Shown: in pieces, positions 43,197 to 52,125 of the stretch | Layout of the letters: the number at the start of each line of letters is the position of its first letter | Position numbering within the stretch: position 1 is the first letter of the stretch | Origin: Enterococcus termitis | GTDB lineage: Bacteria > Bacillota > Bacilli > Lactobacillales > Enterococcaceae | Reading direction: 5' to 3' | Length of the DNA: 64,000 bases | NCBI RefSeq assembly: GCF_001730305.1 | Contig: NZ_MIJY01000034.1 | Location: forward strand, 1-64,000 | Notes under the pieces: generated by a model | What the model was told of the DNA's origin: nothing | Databases searched by the model: none | What the model saw: only the letters and a program-made list of their open reading frames with translations | Translations under genes and position numbers: made by a program

Positions 43197-44165
43197 CAAT
43201 AATTCTTTTCTTAATGCTTCATCAGATTTAGGAGATAAATACTTCGGTGGAATATCTAACACTGTATACGCACCGTATTGTTTTTCTTCCGCTAAACGTA
43301 CACACGCTCTTGCATATGCAACTAGCACACTTGCTGTAAATTCTGGATTGCTTTCTAGTTGTAGATTATACTCGATTACTTGTTTTGTATTTTCATGAGT
43401 GGTACCTGTATGCAGAACTGTTCCGCCATGCGGCATCGCTTTATGCTCTTTATCTAGTTCAGCTTGAGTAATAAAATGAACTTCGGTATCATAGTCGGCA
43501 AAATAATTGGGCATTGAAACAATTTCTGCGCGGATTTTCTCTGCATTTGTTCCTTCTTCCAACACAACAAAGCACTCTCTAAAATGCTTGTCTCTTGTTG
43601 TTAGCTCCAGTTTCTCTCCTGCTTTAAGCTTATCGATCACTTCATTATTTGGAATCGTATATTGCACTGCATCGATCACACCTTCAATACGTCTTAATGC
43701 ATCTGAATGTCCTTGACTGACGCCTTTACCCCAAAATGTATTTGTTTCACCGACTGGTAAAATACTTTGTGCATACAAACGATTTAAACTGAATAAGCCT
43801 GGGTCCCAGCCAGTTGAGATAATTGATGTGGTTTGCCCTTCTTTGGCTGCTTGGTCCACTTTAGCAAAATGCTCAGGGATTTTTGCATGTGTGTCAAAAC
43901 TATCGATTGTATTAAATAATCGTGTCCATTCAGGGGTTTGTGTCGGCAGATCTGTTGCCGAACCGCCGCATAAAATGCAAACATCGATTGCCCCTTTTTT
44001 TCCCTTTAATTCGTCCATCGTAAAGGCCTTCGCCCCTTCTGTCTGGACTGTTTCAGGTGCTCTTCTAGTAAAGACACCGATTAATTCCATATCTTTATTT
44101 TGTTTGATTGAACGCTCCACACCACGTCCCAGGTTCCCGTACCCGATAATTGCTACTTTAATCAT
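43194..44165 (-). CDS. ddh: meso-diaminopimelate dehydrogenase
   Basis: NADPH-dependent enzyme of 323 residues that converts L-tetrahydrodipicolinate and ammonia into meso-diaminopimelate, a one-step route to lysine. The Rossmann fingerprint is AIIGYGNLGRGVE. Substrate-binding blocks are STGWDPGLFSLNR (about 120), FWGKGVSQGHSDALRRI (about 145) and MPHGGTVLHTG (about 245). Single gene with RBS AGGAATG. Enterococci have Lys-type peptidoglycan, so the product most likely feeds lysine synthesis. Confidence 0.9.
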   Translation of the reverse strand: MIKVAIIGYGNLGRGVERSIKQNKDMELIGVFTRRAPETVQTEGAKAFTMDELKGKKGAIDVCILCGGSATDLPTQTPEWTRLFNTIDSFDTHAKIPEHFAKVDQAAKEGQTTSIISTGWDPGLFSLNRLYAQSILPVGETNTFWGKGVSQGHSDALRRIEGVIDAVQYTIPNNEVIDKLKAGEKLELTTRDKHFRECFVVLEEGTNAEKIRAEIVSMPNYFADYDTEVHFITQAELDKEHKAMPHGGTVLHTGTTHENTKQVIEYNLQLESNPEFTASVLVAYARACVRLAEEKQYGAYTVLDIPPKYLSPKSDEALRKELL

Positions 44166-44259
44166 ACTTACATTCCTCCACTTCTATGAAATAAATTATA
44201 ACAAAAGAAAAGATTCTCTGACAATGACTCTTATGAAATTTAGGTCTGTTTTTTTAGTA

Positions 44260-45375
44260 TCAATACGCTCGCTTATTACTCATACGAGTTAAAATAGTAT
44301 TCACTTTTTGTAATAACCAAAATGATAATCGGCGCTCTTTTGCAGAAGCTGGCCGTTTGTAGTAAATGTATTCTGGAAAATACTCGGCTCCTCTTGATAG
44401 TTTGAAGGGACCAACACCCGAACTCATATGAAAAAGTTGTTCATCGTTCACACGAAGCAGCGTATAATACGTTAACAGCCGATAAATCCCGCTTTCTTTG
44501 GGATAGCTTAAATCATATCCCAAAATCGGCACAGTCAATGTCCCATCCAATTCCCAACTCATCGTCACGCCAATCAAGTTTTCTTCATCAAACACTCCTG
44601 TAAAAGACGTATTTTGAACAGTTTTCATTGCTTCGATAAATGCTGGTGTATATCTAGGATTGATTTGAGAATATTTTGAAATATATAATTGCGTATACAG
44701 TTCAATAATCCGTTCACTATAGTTTGTTACGTCAAAATTTGTGCGGATATTGAATGTGGTATCTTTTGCCAGCTTACGATCTTTTTTAAACGTTTTTTTC
44801 TGCTGAATCACTTGTGATTGATGAGCAATAAAAACCTGTCTTGAGATAAAGGACTGATAGTTCAATGCACTTAGGTTTTCCATCAATTGCTGATTTAAGC
44901 AACTATTTTGTGAGCGATAAACAATTGTTTTAGTAGGAAAACGTCGTTGCAATAAAGCTTCAATTTTTTGTAGTTCTTCAGTGGTAAAGGGTTGAAAGAG
45001 ATTGGTCGATAATAAATAATTTCCTACATAAACGACTTCATCGATCGTTTTTGGTACAATACGTTTCAACAACTGGAAAGCTCCTGATAACAGTCTTTTT
45101 CCTTTTATACCAGTCAAAGCCAGCTCTTCTTGTGCATAATCTAAATATTGTGCTCTCAAAGAGGTAGGATAGGTTTGTCCTTCTTGAAATTGCGCCACGA
45201 CCACCAAGCAAAGCTTTTGCCCAACTTCTAAAGCATAACAAGTACCATTCGTACTATTTTCGACCAACTCTGAAAGTTCCTGACTGAAAAACACTTGAAT
45301 ATAGCTGTATAAAGGATGGTTCGTCAACCGGCATTCTGAAAAATCTGCTTTTGAATATAAACGGACTTCACTCAT
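44260..45375 (-). CDS. GNAT/FemAB-like acyltransferase of the biosynthetic operon
   Basis: Protein of about 371 residues, starting at ATG 45375 (RBS AAAAGGAG) and overlapping the ATP-grasp gene by 8 bases. The C-terminal half (about 190-350) resembles the GNAT_6/FemAB group, with YTQLYISKYSQINPRYTP, LIGVTMSWELDGTLTVPILGYDL and FKLSRGAEYFPEYIYYKRP. The N-terminal half is not recognisable. It would transfer an acyl or amino-acyl group in the last step of the pathway. Last gene of the six-gene operon. Confidence 0.6.
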   Translation of the reverse strand: MSEVRLYSKADFSECRLTNHPLYSYIQVFFSQELSELVENSTNGTCYALEVGQKLCLVVVAQFQEGQTYPTSLRAQYLDYAQEELALTGIKGKRLLSGAFQLLKRIVPKTIDEVVYVGNYLLSTNLFQPFTTEELQKIEALLQRRFPTKTIVYRSQNSCLNQQLMENLSALNYQSFISRQVFIAHQSQVIQQKKTFKKDRKLAKDTTFNIRTNFDVTNYSERIIELYTQLYISKYSQINPRYTPAFIEAMKTVQNTSFTGVFDEENLIGVTMSWELDGTLTVPILGYDLSYPKESGIYRLLTYYTLLRVNDEQLFHMSSGVGPFKLSRGAEYFPEYIYYKRPASAKERRLSFWLLQKVNTILTRMSNKRAY

Positions 45376-46489
45376 TGACGTTCTCCTTTTCATCCTTTTG
45401 AACAGAAGGATATGAAATATCATAGACCACAAAATCGGTGATACTACGTTTATTTTTTTGAGCCTTAAACAGATAAGTTCCCAGTACCCAAGGCAGCATC
45501 AACCATGTCCGCCATTCAAATGCTTCTTTCAAAACATCTTTTGATTTTAAGTATGCTGGATAGGTGTTGCGCCAATCCTTTTTTGTAACAATTTTGCCTA
45601 GCCAAAGAAGTTTGATGCCATAAGATGTAGCTGTCTTAGTTGTATTTTTATTACCTTGGGCAATAAGACCGTTGATGATTCGTTCGCTATCTAGAACAAG
45701 GCCAAAAGTTAAGCGAGGATTGCACTCTATGGGATAAAAATTCTCTCCGTCAAACATAAAATCAAAACTGAAAAAACCATTATCACCTAAATTTCGACTT
45801 AAAGTGTTTATGATAGTAGTTAATTTAGGGTGTTCAAAACGCCTAAAGGTGATACTAGCAAAATTTTCGATTCCTAAATTTGTATCATAAGTAACAGCTG
45901 AAATTACGTTTCCTTCTTTTAACATAAGCGAGACACAAATCTGCTGCCCTTCAATTTTTTCTTGGACAATCATGTCTTCAATCGTCTTATTTGCGGAAAG
46001 CTCGTCTTTCGATGTTATAACCGATTGCCCAAAGCGAGAATAAATAGGTTTGAGTAGTTGCTTTGAGAAATCCACCTCTTGCCCTTGATAGACTTCACTT
46101 TTTGGAACAGCTAAGCCAATTTGTTCACACCACTGGATAAAATCTAATTTGTGATGAAGTATGTTCAGCAGTTTTTGAGACCCAAACAAAAAACGTGTCC
46201 CGCTTTTACGTATTTCATCTTGTAAAACCCCATAATAAAGGGTTTCTTCATTCACTGGCAGTAATAGATCAATGTGATAATTCTCAATAAAAGACAAAAC
46301 ATCTATCCGAAAGGTTTCCCACTGCGTTGCTGGCGGAGCAATGATTTCAACTTTCGTGAAGATTGTCGAATAGGTCGCAAATGTTGGTGTGATATGTTCC
46401 AGCATATAAATATCGTGCCCTTGTTGCTTCAATTTTTTTCCAATGAAAAGAGCTAAGGGAGAACGCCCACCGGTCAATACGATTCTCAT
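45368..46489 (-). CDS. ATP-grasp ligase of the biosynthetic operon
   Basis: Soluble ATP-grasp enzyme of 373 residues. It has the nucleotide-binding start RIVLTGGRSPLALFIGKKL, ATP-binding Lys in LLKPIYSRFGQSV, and the metal-binding end GFFSFDFMFDGENFYPIECNPRLTFG. Such ligases form an amide, peptide or thioester link by an acyl-phosphate intermediate. Placed 3 bases after the adenylate-forming gene, it may join an amine or amino acid to the acyl product. The substrate is unknown. Confidence 0.75.
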   Translation of the reverse strand: MRIVLTGGRSPLALFIGKKLKQQGHDIYMLEHITPTFATYSTIFTKVEIIAPPATQWETFRIDVLSFIENYHIDLLLPVNEETLYYGVLQDEIRKSGTRFLFGSQKLLNILHHKLDFIQWCEQIGLAVPKSEVYQGQEVDFSKQLLKPIYSRFGQSVITSKDELSANKTIEDMIVQEKIEGQQICVSLMLKEGNVISAVTYDTNLGIENFASITFRRFEHPKLTTIINTLSRNLGDNGFFSFDFMFDGENFYPIECNPRLTFGLVLDSERIINGLIAQGNKNTTKTATSYGIKLLWLGKIVTKKDWRNTYPAYLKSKDVLKEAFEWRTWLMLPWVLGTYLFKAQKNKRSITDFVVYDISYPSVQKDEKENVNE

Positions 46490-46492
46490 CGA

Positions 46493-47833
46493 TCATCCAC
46501 CTCTTTTCACATTAGAGATCACACGGCGCATCTTTTTATCTTGTTCGTAATCCCATGTACCAGTTTCCACGTTAATATGAACCATTGGTTGTTTTTCAGG
46601 AGGTATCAACTCGTTTACTTGTTGGACGACCCTTTGAATAATTTGCTGTTTTTCGGCTTCTGATGAAAGCTCAAGTTTCACAGTGATCTGCTCTGCTGTC
46701 TGCTGTATACATTGGAATTGCTTGATTTCGTCACTAGCTCGTGTAATCGCATAACGAATAAAATCTGGAAACACAACCACTTCAGACGCTTTTGTACCAA
46801 AAATAAAACAGTCATCCTCTCGACCCTCGATCTTTTCCAAAGCAGTAAAAGAACTACCACAAGGACAAGGTGTTTTACGCTCCACCAATATATCCGTATG
46901 CCGATAACGAATCAACGGCTGTGTCGTTCGATACAAGTCCGTAATAATTGGTACAAAGCGATCAGACGAATCTGTCAGATATTCTTTTTCGATAAACACA
47001 ATATCCTCGTTTAAATGCAGTGTTCCATGATGACAACTGATTCCTAAAAAGCCTTCGGTTGCTTGATAGATCTCTTTTAAATGACAAGACAAGCTATTTT
47101 CGATATACGTCCGATCAACTTCTTCTAAAACCTCTGCGATGCTGAACACTTCTTTTAGCGGATAATCTAAACGATGACTGGTATAAAAATCAGCAATCAT
47201 GCGCAACATGGAGGGCTGCGCAACTATCACATTGGGTTTTAAATGCTCTAGTTGAGCCAAATGTTCATTGACTGGTTTCAGCAAATCAAAAAAGTGTAAC
47301 TGAATTTTTCCTTGATTGATCGTTTCATATAAATTATTATTGGCTCGCATAAAAAAGGCAATCACAATTTTTTCTCCTTTAAACTTACGGCGATCGATTG
47401 CTTTTTTCATCATCGCAGCAGACCATTGGATAGTTTCTTCATCGCTAACTAAAAAGACCCCTTGATTGCCTGTTGTTCCAGAAGAAAGGCCAACAGAAAC
47501 TGAACCGATTTTAGGTGCAAAATCTCTGTTTTCCTCAGCGTGCAATGCCACTTCTTTCGCTTGTTTCAATGAAATTTGTTTTGTGTTTAATTCATCGAAC
47601 GCTCTCATCATCACAGCTTTATCCATAATAGGAAATTCGCGATGATTGATTACTCCATTATAGTTTATAAAGCGACTATAAAATGAGGACTGGGGGACAA
47701 CTTTGTTTAGGTGTTTTTTCAACCGTTTTTCTTGATACCGACGAAATCTTTGCGGCATTTTTTTACTTAAAAAGTCTTGATAACTTAACTCAATATAGGT
47801 TTGTAAGAATATCCTAATTTTCTTGATAGTCAA
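46493..47833 (-). CDS. Adenylate-forming enzyme, PaaK/F390-synthetase-like
   Basis: ANL-superfamily enzyme of about 447 residues from the phenylacetate-CoA ligase and F390-synthetase-related group. The AMP-binding loop is SVGLSSGTTGNQGVF. Later blocks are YQATEGFLGISCHHG, PLIRYRHTDILVE and GREDDCFIFGTKA. A CxCG pair occurs in TPCPCGSSF. The start is uncertain: TTG 47833 or 47836 behind GGAGGTG is more likely than ATG 47848, which has no RBS. It overlaps the metallo-beta-lactamase gene by about 20 bases. It probably activates a carboxylic acid. Confidence 0.78.
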   Translation of the reverse strand: MTIKKIRIFLQTYIELSYQDFLSKKMPQRFRRYQEKRLKKHLNKVVPQSSFYSRFINYNGVINHREFPIMDKAVMMRAFDELNTKQISLKQAKEVALHAEENRDFAPKIGSVSVGLSSGTTGNQGVFLVSDEETIQWSAAMMKKAIDRRKFKGEKIVIAFFMRANNNLYETINQGKIQLHFFDLLKPVNEHLAQLEHLKPNVIVAQPSMLRMIADFYTSHRLDYPLKEVFSIAEVLEEVDRTYIENSLSCHLKEIYQATEGFLGISCHHGTLHLNEDIVFIEKEYLTDSSDRFVPIITDLYRTTQPLIRYRHTDILVERKTPCPCGSSFTALEKIEGREDDCFIFGTKASEVVVFPDFIRYAITRASDEIKQFQCIQQTAEQITVKLELSSEAEKQQIIQRVVQQVNELIPPEKQPMVHINVETGTWDYEQDKKMRRVISNVKRGG

Positions 47834-48656
47834 CAACGGCACCTCCATTTTTATGATCCCATTCGAGAAGCTGAGTTATTGAATTTTGGCAATGAGATAA
47901 GAAAATCGGCAATTCAGGCTTTCGTTGATGAAGCTGAGCCAAACACTCAATATTTCGCTGCATTTCTTTAAAATCGTGGACAATCAGTTTTGTCACTTTT
48001 TTCGGCAATAGTTTATCTGTGATCGTTTCTATATGCCAAGCCACATCCATCGCCAATAAAACTGGTCCTTGAATCGTTTGTAGATAAAAAATATATTGCC
48101 CCAATGCATGTCCAAACATCGGAATTGCTAAAATACTTTGATCTCCAAAAAGGTCATAGCCTTTTAGTTTTAAATCAGGACATTCAATGGTTCTTTCATC
48201 CTCAAAATAACTTGAATTTCCCAGTGTTTTTGGTACTAATTCTTTAAAGAAACCCTGACGCAATTGAAGCAGACGCGCTTGCTCGATCAAGTCATTGAGC
48301 GCTTTTGACAGCATAAGCTGATTATAGGTCACTTCAGATAAACCGCCGATATGATCGGGATGAAAATGAGATAAAATCAACCAATCATATGTTGATTTTA
48401 CATGCTGTTTTTGATCTATTTTTTGTTTTTCTTTTTCAATAAATAATTGACCATAAATGAGTTTAGGTACTGGTTTTAGTCGAGAGAGAAACTGATCACC
48501 ATATCCTGTATCGATCAGAATTTTGCCAGCAGTCGTATGCTCCAATTCGATACAAGTGATTGGATATTCCTGTTTTTTGAATGATCCGCCCGATCGTGTC
48601 AAAAAGGGCCGCTGCATCGCTTTTCCAGTCTTGATTACCTTAATGTGCGTAATCAT
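47814..48656 (-). CDS. Metallo-beta-lactamase-fold hydrolase
   Basis: Zinc hydrolase of 280 residues. The HxHxDH motif is His97, His99, Asp101 and His102 (SHFHPDHIGG). Further ligands probably lie in FGHALGQY and LLAMDVAWH, as in AiiA-type lactonases and related enzymes. In the operon it may hydrolyse a thioester or open a lactone. It overlaps the KAS III-like gene by 4 bases. Confidence 0.8.
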   Translation of the reverse strand: MITHIKVIKTGKAMQRPFLTRSGGSFKKQEYPITCIELEHTTAGKILIDTGYGDQFLSRLKPVPKLIYGQLFIEKEKQKIDQKQHVKSTYDWLILSHFHPDHIGGLSEVTYNQLMLSKALNDLIEQARLLQLRQGFFKELVPKTLGNSSYFEDERTIECPDLKLKGYDLFGDQSILAIPMFGHALGQYIFYLQTIQGPVLLAMDVAWHIETITDKLLPKKVTKLIVHDFKEMQRNIECLAQLHQRKPELPIFLSHCQNSITQLLEWDHKNGGAVVDYQEN

Positions 48657-49645
48657 CGACGATTGATCCTTAATAGCTGACCACCGATCGACATTCCTGC
48701 TCCCGTTCCTAAAAGTAATACTACTTTTTCTTGAAAATTTTCTTCTTGTTTTAATAAATAGTCAAAGGTAAAAGGAATTGACGCGGCAATAGTATTGCCT
48801 GTTTCTTCAATAATATCAACCATTTGTTCCTTTGAAAATTTGGCAAGACGAGCAGCTATTTTCATTCCAGGTCCACTGGCTTGATGCGGAACGAGAAAAT
48901 CAATTTCTTCAATACCTATTTTAGCATCAGATAAAAGACTACTTAAAAATTCAGGTAGTTTACGGCGCATCGCTTTAATCAGCTCAAAGCCATCCATATG
49001 AAAATAACGATCTTGCATGTTTTCCGGAATAAAATCCGCGCTTCCACCAGCCTTGATTTCCGCACTATGTGCATATTCAGGATAAGTCATAAACTTAGCA
49101 CCTAAAAGCTCAACGTCATATTTTGCTTTTGGCTGTTCTTCCGTAGAAAAAATGAACGCAGCACTGGCATTCCCAATCAAGGCACTGCTTTCAAATTCAT
49201 TCGGATCTAATGCATCATCTCCTGCCTCTGCTGAAACAACTAAAATATTTTTATAATTGCCAGAAGCAATAAATGCCTGTGCAACTTCACAAGCACTAAT
49301 AAAACTTAAACAAGTTGCATTCACATCAAAACAAGGAATCGGATGTTTTTCCTCTAAAAAATGCTCCGCAATCAAACTAGCTGTACAGGGAATCGGCTGT
49401 TCAAAAGTGCCAGAAGCACAAATCAAAAGATCTAACTCCTGATAAGACATCTGAGCATCTTTTAACGCTATAATGATTGCTTTTTTAGCTAGTTTTGAAG
49501 TTCCTTCATCATAAAAATGACGTTTAGCAATACCCGTTCTTCGCTGTGTTTCACCTGCTTTCAAACCGAAACGTTGATCGATTTCTGTTGATAAAATAAC
49601 TCTTTCAGGCAAATAACGGCCTGACCCAACAATTGTAAATTTCAT
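48653..49645 (-). CDS. KAS III-like beta-ketoacyl synthase
   Basis: Thiolase-fold condensing enzyme of 330 residues, similar to FabH. The catalytic triad is Cys112 in NATCLSF, His254 in VPHQAS and Asn284 in TGNTIAAS. It is not next to fab genes, and its neighbours point to secondary metabolism. It could condense an acyl-CoA or acyl-ACP with malonyl-ACP, or join two acyl chains as OleA does. Start 4 bases after the SDR gene's stop. Confidence 0.85.
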   Translation of the reverse strand: MKFTIVGSGRYLPERVILSTEIDQRFGLKAGETQRRTGIAKRHFYDEGTSKLAKKAIIIALKDAQMSYQELDLLICASGTFEQPIPCTASLIAEHFLEEKHPIPCFDVNATCLSFISACEVAQAFIASGNYKNILVVSAEAGDDALDPNEFESSALIGNASAAFIFSTEEQPKAKYDVELLGAKFMTYPEYAHSAEIKAGGSADFIPENMQDRYFHMDGFELIKAMRRKLPEFLSSLLSDAKIGIEEIDFLVPHQASGPGMKIAARLAKFSKEQMVDIIEETGNTIAASIPFTFDYLLKQEENFQEKVVLLLGTGAGMSIGGQLLRINRR

Positions 49646-49649
49646 CTTT

Positions 49650-50666
49650 TCACCTATCCATTTTCTTTTTATAATCTGTTATATATTTTTGAATTCCTTC
49701 ATCCATCGTCATGATCGGCTGATAGCCTAGCTTTTCTTTTGCAGCGCTAATATCAAGTGTTTGACTGTAGGCTAGAATACTTACAGTATAACGTGTCAAA
49801 AGTGGTTCTTTTTTTAATCTTAATGCATAATGAACACGTTCCAGTATTCCTGCGGTCTTATAAATAAACTGTTCATTAAAATTCCTATAACGAACTTCTT
49901 CACCTAAATACTGAAAGATACGTTCGATCAGTGATTTGAATGGTACAGGCTCATCATTAGTAATATTGAAAATACTTCCTCGAATCCCATTTACTTCAAT
50001 GCAAAGCCTCAAAGCATACGCAACATTTTCTACACAAGTCATATCCATAATATTTCCTTGTCCTTTACGAAATAACGGAATACCGATTTTTTTATTGACT
50101 GCCATCAGTCTGGGGAAAATACTCGTATCACCGATGCCGAATAATCCTCTTGGACGAACAATCACAAGCACAATTTCTTCTTGGTAACGATAAAGTAGCT
50201 GCTCTGCTTCGATTTTTGTTTGTATATAATAATTTAAATAGGGTCCAGCTGGTGCCTCTTGCATTAAATCAAGCTCTTTGATATTAAAATCATCCTTACA
50301 TTTCGCATAAATACTTGGAGATGAAACAAAGACAAAGCGTCCGACCTGTTTAGCAATTGAAGCTTCTACGACCGTTTTTGTCGCTTCGACGTTTGCTTGG
50401 TAAAACTCTTCATAAGGACCATAAATAGTCGATAAAGCAGCACAGTGTAGACAAGCTGCCGCCCCTTCCGGCCATAAATTAAAGACTTGCTCTCGATCGC
50501 TTAAATCTAGTATTAAAGGGGTAATTCCATATTTCTCTTCCAAAAAGACTAATTGTTTTTTATTTCTACCAACTGCGATTACCTCGTAGTTTTGAGCAAC
50601 TAATTCTTGTATAACATAATGCCCAAGAAATCCAGTTGCTCCCGTAACGATTATTTTTTCTCTCAC
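49650..50666 (-). CDS. NAD(P)-dependent epimerase/3-beta-HSD-like reductase
   Basis: Extended SDR of 338 residues. The Rossmann motif is VTGATGFLGHYV and the catalytic pair lies in YYIQTK (Tyr-x3-Lys). SSPSIYAKCK and VRPRGLFGIGD are typical of 3-beta-hydroxysteroid dehydrogenase-like proteins such as OleD, which reduces a beta-keto acid. First gene of the six-gene operon. GTG start with AAGGAGG upstream. Confidence 0.82.
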   Translation of the reverse strand: MREKIIVTGATGFLGHYVIQELVAQNYEVIAVGRNKKQLVFLEEKYGITPLILDLSDREQVFNLWPEGAAACLHCAALSTIYGPYEEFYQANVEATKTVVEASIAKQVGRFVFVSSPSIYAKCKDDFNIKELDLMQEAPAGPYLNYYIQTKIEAEQLLYRYQEEIVLVIVRPRGLFGIGDTSIFPRLMAVNKKIGIPLFRKGQGNIMDMTCVENVAYALRLCIEVNGIRGSIFNITNDEPVPFKSLIERIFQYLGEEVRYRNFNEQFIYKTAGILERVHYALRLKKEPLLTRYTVSILAYSQTLDISAAKEKLGYQPIMTMDEGIQKYITDYKKKMDR

Positions 50667-50716
50667 ATGATCCTCCTTACTCTTCCTTTAACTCTTTTTC
50701 AACAGGAATACTCTCT

Positions 50717-50725
50717 ATTTTATCA
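50717..50725 (-). promoter_or_regulatory. Possible promoter of the biosynthetic operon
   Basis: On the minus strand TG-A-TAAAAT (50717-50725) is an extended -10, placed between the terminator at 50753-50795 and the SDR start. Confidence 0.35.
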
Positions 50726-50752
50726 TAGATAAATCAGCATGATCGATAAACA

Positions 50753-50795
50753 AAAAAGTCAGATGAAATTCTTACAGAATTTCACCTGACTTTTA
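50753..50795. terminator. Terminator after the polyol-permease-like gene
   Basis: GTCAGATGAAATTC (50758-50771) pairs with GAATTTCACCTGAC (50778-50791), with A- and T-run flanks. It separates the MFS gene from the biosynthetic operon. Confidence 0.8.
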
Positions 50796-50797
50796 GC

Positions 50798-52015
50798 TTA
50801 AACAAGCTCTTCTGGTCGTTTTAAAAAAACTGTTAAAATACTAGCGAAAAAGTAAAGTACTGCAAAACTAAACAAGACCACAAAGCCGCCAAATCTTTGA
50901 AAAAGAAGCGTTACTAAAACAGGTCCCAAAAAATTGCTCAATCCTGAACCAAGATTCAAGACCGAGATCGCCGTTGTCTTTTTCTCTGGCACGATCGCTG
51001 GAATCAATGCTGATAAAGGACCAAAAGCTGCAATTCCCAACGAAAAAACCACAAAAGCCAGCATAAGCAATCCTACATTTCCCGGAAAATAATAGACCAC
51101 TCCGCCGATCAACAAACAAGCCACTCCTGTCAATGTCCCGCCGAAATAACTGACGATTTTACGCCAGCCATAGCGATCACCCAAATGACCAAATAGAATA
51201 CCAGCAAAGGCATTAACTATATATGTCGCTGCCCAAATCCCACCCCATTGAGTCAACGAATAGTGGTGATCGACAAGAAAAATCGGCATCATTATCACAA
51301 AACCAAACTGGCCAATATTATTAATTGCTTTAACGATTAGACCGATCACCAGTCTAGGACAGTCAAATAGAATCGTGATTCCCTCTTTCATTTCTTGTAA
51401 AACACTTTTTTCTTCAGCTTGTTCCGGCAACTGATCACGATTCAACCTCAAAGCAAACACACCGCCAATTACTGCCATCCCAAGACCTAAAACCAAGATC
51501 CAAACAGGTTGCGTAAGCTTTAGTAAAAAAGAGGACAAAATCGGACTAAGAATCGTCATTCCCAAATTAAAGCTAAACCAAAACCATGATGTCGCTGTTC
51601 CTAAACGATCAAATCCCGTTCTAAGCGTTACCCAAATTAAAAAGGCATAGGCAAAAAGTGGATAAGACGCTCCTCTTAACATATAAGCAAGTGCTATTAC
51701 AAGAAATGTCTTTTGAATAAGTCCAGCAATCAGCAGCAAAGTACTAAACACATATATCAATACGCCTACGAACATTACTTTCCGTACGGAAAAAGCATTG
51801 ACGAAAAAGCTTGTCAACCAAGAAAAAACAGCAACAAATAAACCATAAAAACTAAAAATCAGTGAAACCAACTGAAGTTCATATCCCGATGAAACCAAAT
51901 AAGCAGAAAACCAGCTCGTTTCGATGCCTGCCCCCAGCATAAAAAATATCAATCCAATATATCCAAAAAATAAACGTTGAGGAATCCCGATTACTCGTGT
52001 GATTTTTTCAACCAT
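50798..52015 (-). CDS. MFS transporter of the polyol permease (RbtT/DalT/CsbX) family
   Basis: Twelve-helix transporter of 405 residues resembling ribitol and arabitol permeases (FFGYIGLIFFMLGAGIETSW, FGFVIMMPIFLVDHHYS and SVLNLGSGLSNFLGPVLV). It is alone between two terminators, without a polyol dehydrogenase beside it. It may import a polyol or an alpha-keto acid, as for CsbX. It could also serve the biosynthetic operon downstream, but the terminator between them argues against that. Confidence 0.75.
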   Translation of the reverse strand: MVEKITRVIGIPQRLFFGYIGLIFFMLGAGIETSWFSAYLVSSGYELQLVSLIFSFYGLFVAVFSWLTSFFVNAFSVRKVMFVGVLIYVFSTLLLIAGLIQKTFLVIALAYMLRGASYPLFAYAFLIWVTLRTGFDRLGTATSWFWFSFNLGMTILSPILSSFLLKLTQPVWILVLGLGMAVIGGVFALRLNRDQLPEQAEEKSVLQEMKEGITILFDCPRLVIGLIVKAINNIGQFGFVIMMPIFLVDHHYSLTQWGGIWAATYIVNAFAGILFGHLGDRYGWRKIVSYFGGTLTGVACLLIGGVVYYFPGNVGLLMLAFVVFSLGIAAFGPLSALIPAIVPEKKTTAISVLNLGSGLSNFLGPVLVTLLFQRFGGFVVLFSFAVLYFFASILTVFLKRPEELV

Positions 52016-52038
52016 CAGACACGCTCCTTTACTCTAAA

Positions 52039-52081
52039 TAACGAAAGAGTGCAGGACATTTCCATTGCCCAGACACTCTCT
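52039..52081 (-). terminator. Probable terminator of the mannoside-PTS operon
   Basis: On the minus strand GAGTG plus GGGCA pairs with TGTCC plus CACTC around a seven-base loop, and CTTTCGTT follows. Imperfect, so moderate confidence. Confidence 0.5.
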
Positions 52082-52125
52082 TGTTTTGATCTGTCAAAAT
52101 CTATTCATATTTCCGTAAAACGATT

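Noticed and set aside
50798-52015. MFS gene as the exporter of the six-gene biosynthetic operon
   Set aside because: A strong bidirectional terminator separates them, and the protein is of the polyol-uptake family; kept only as a remote possibility.
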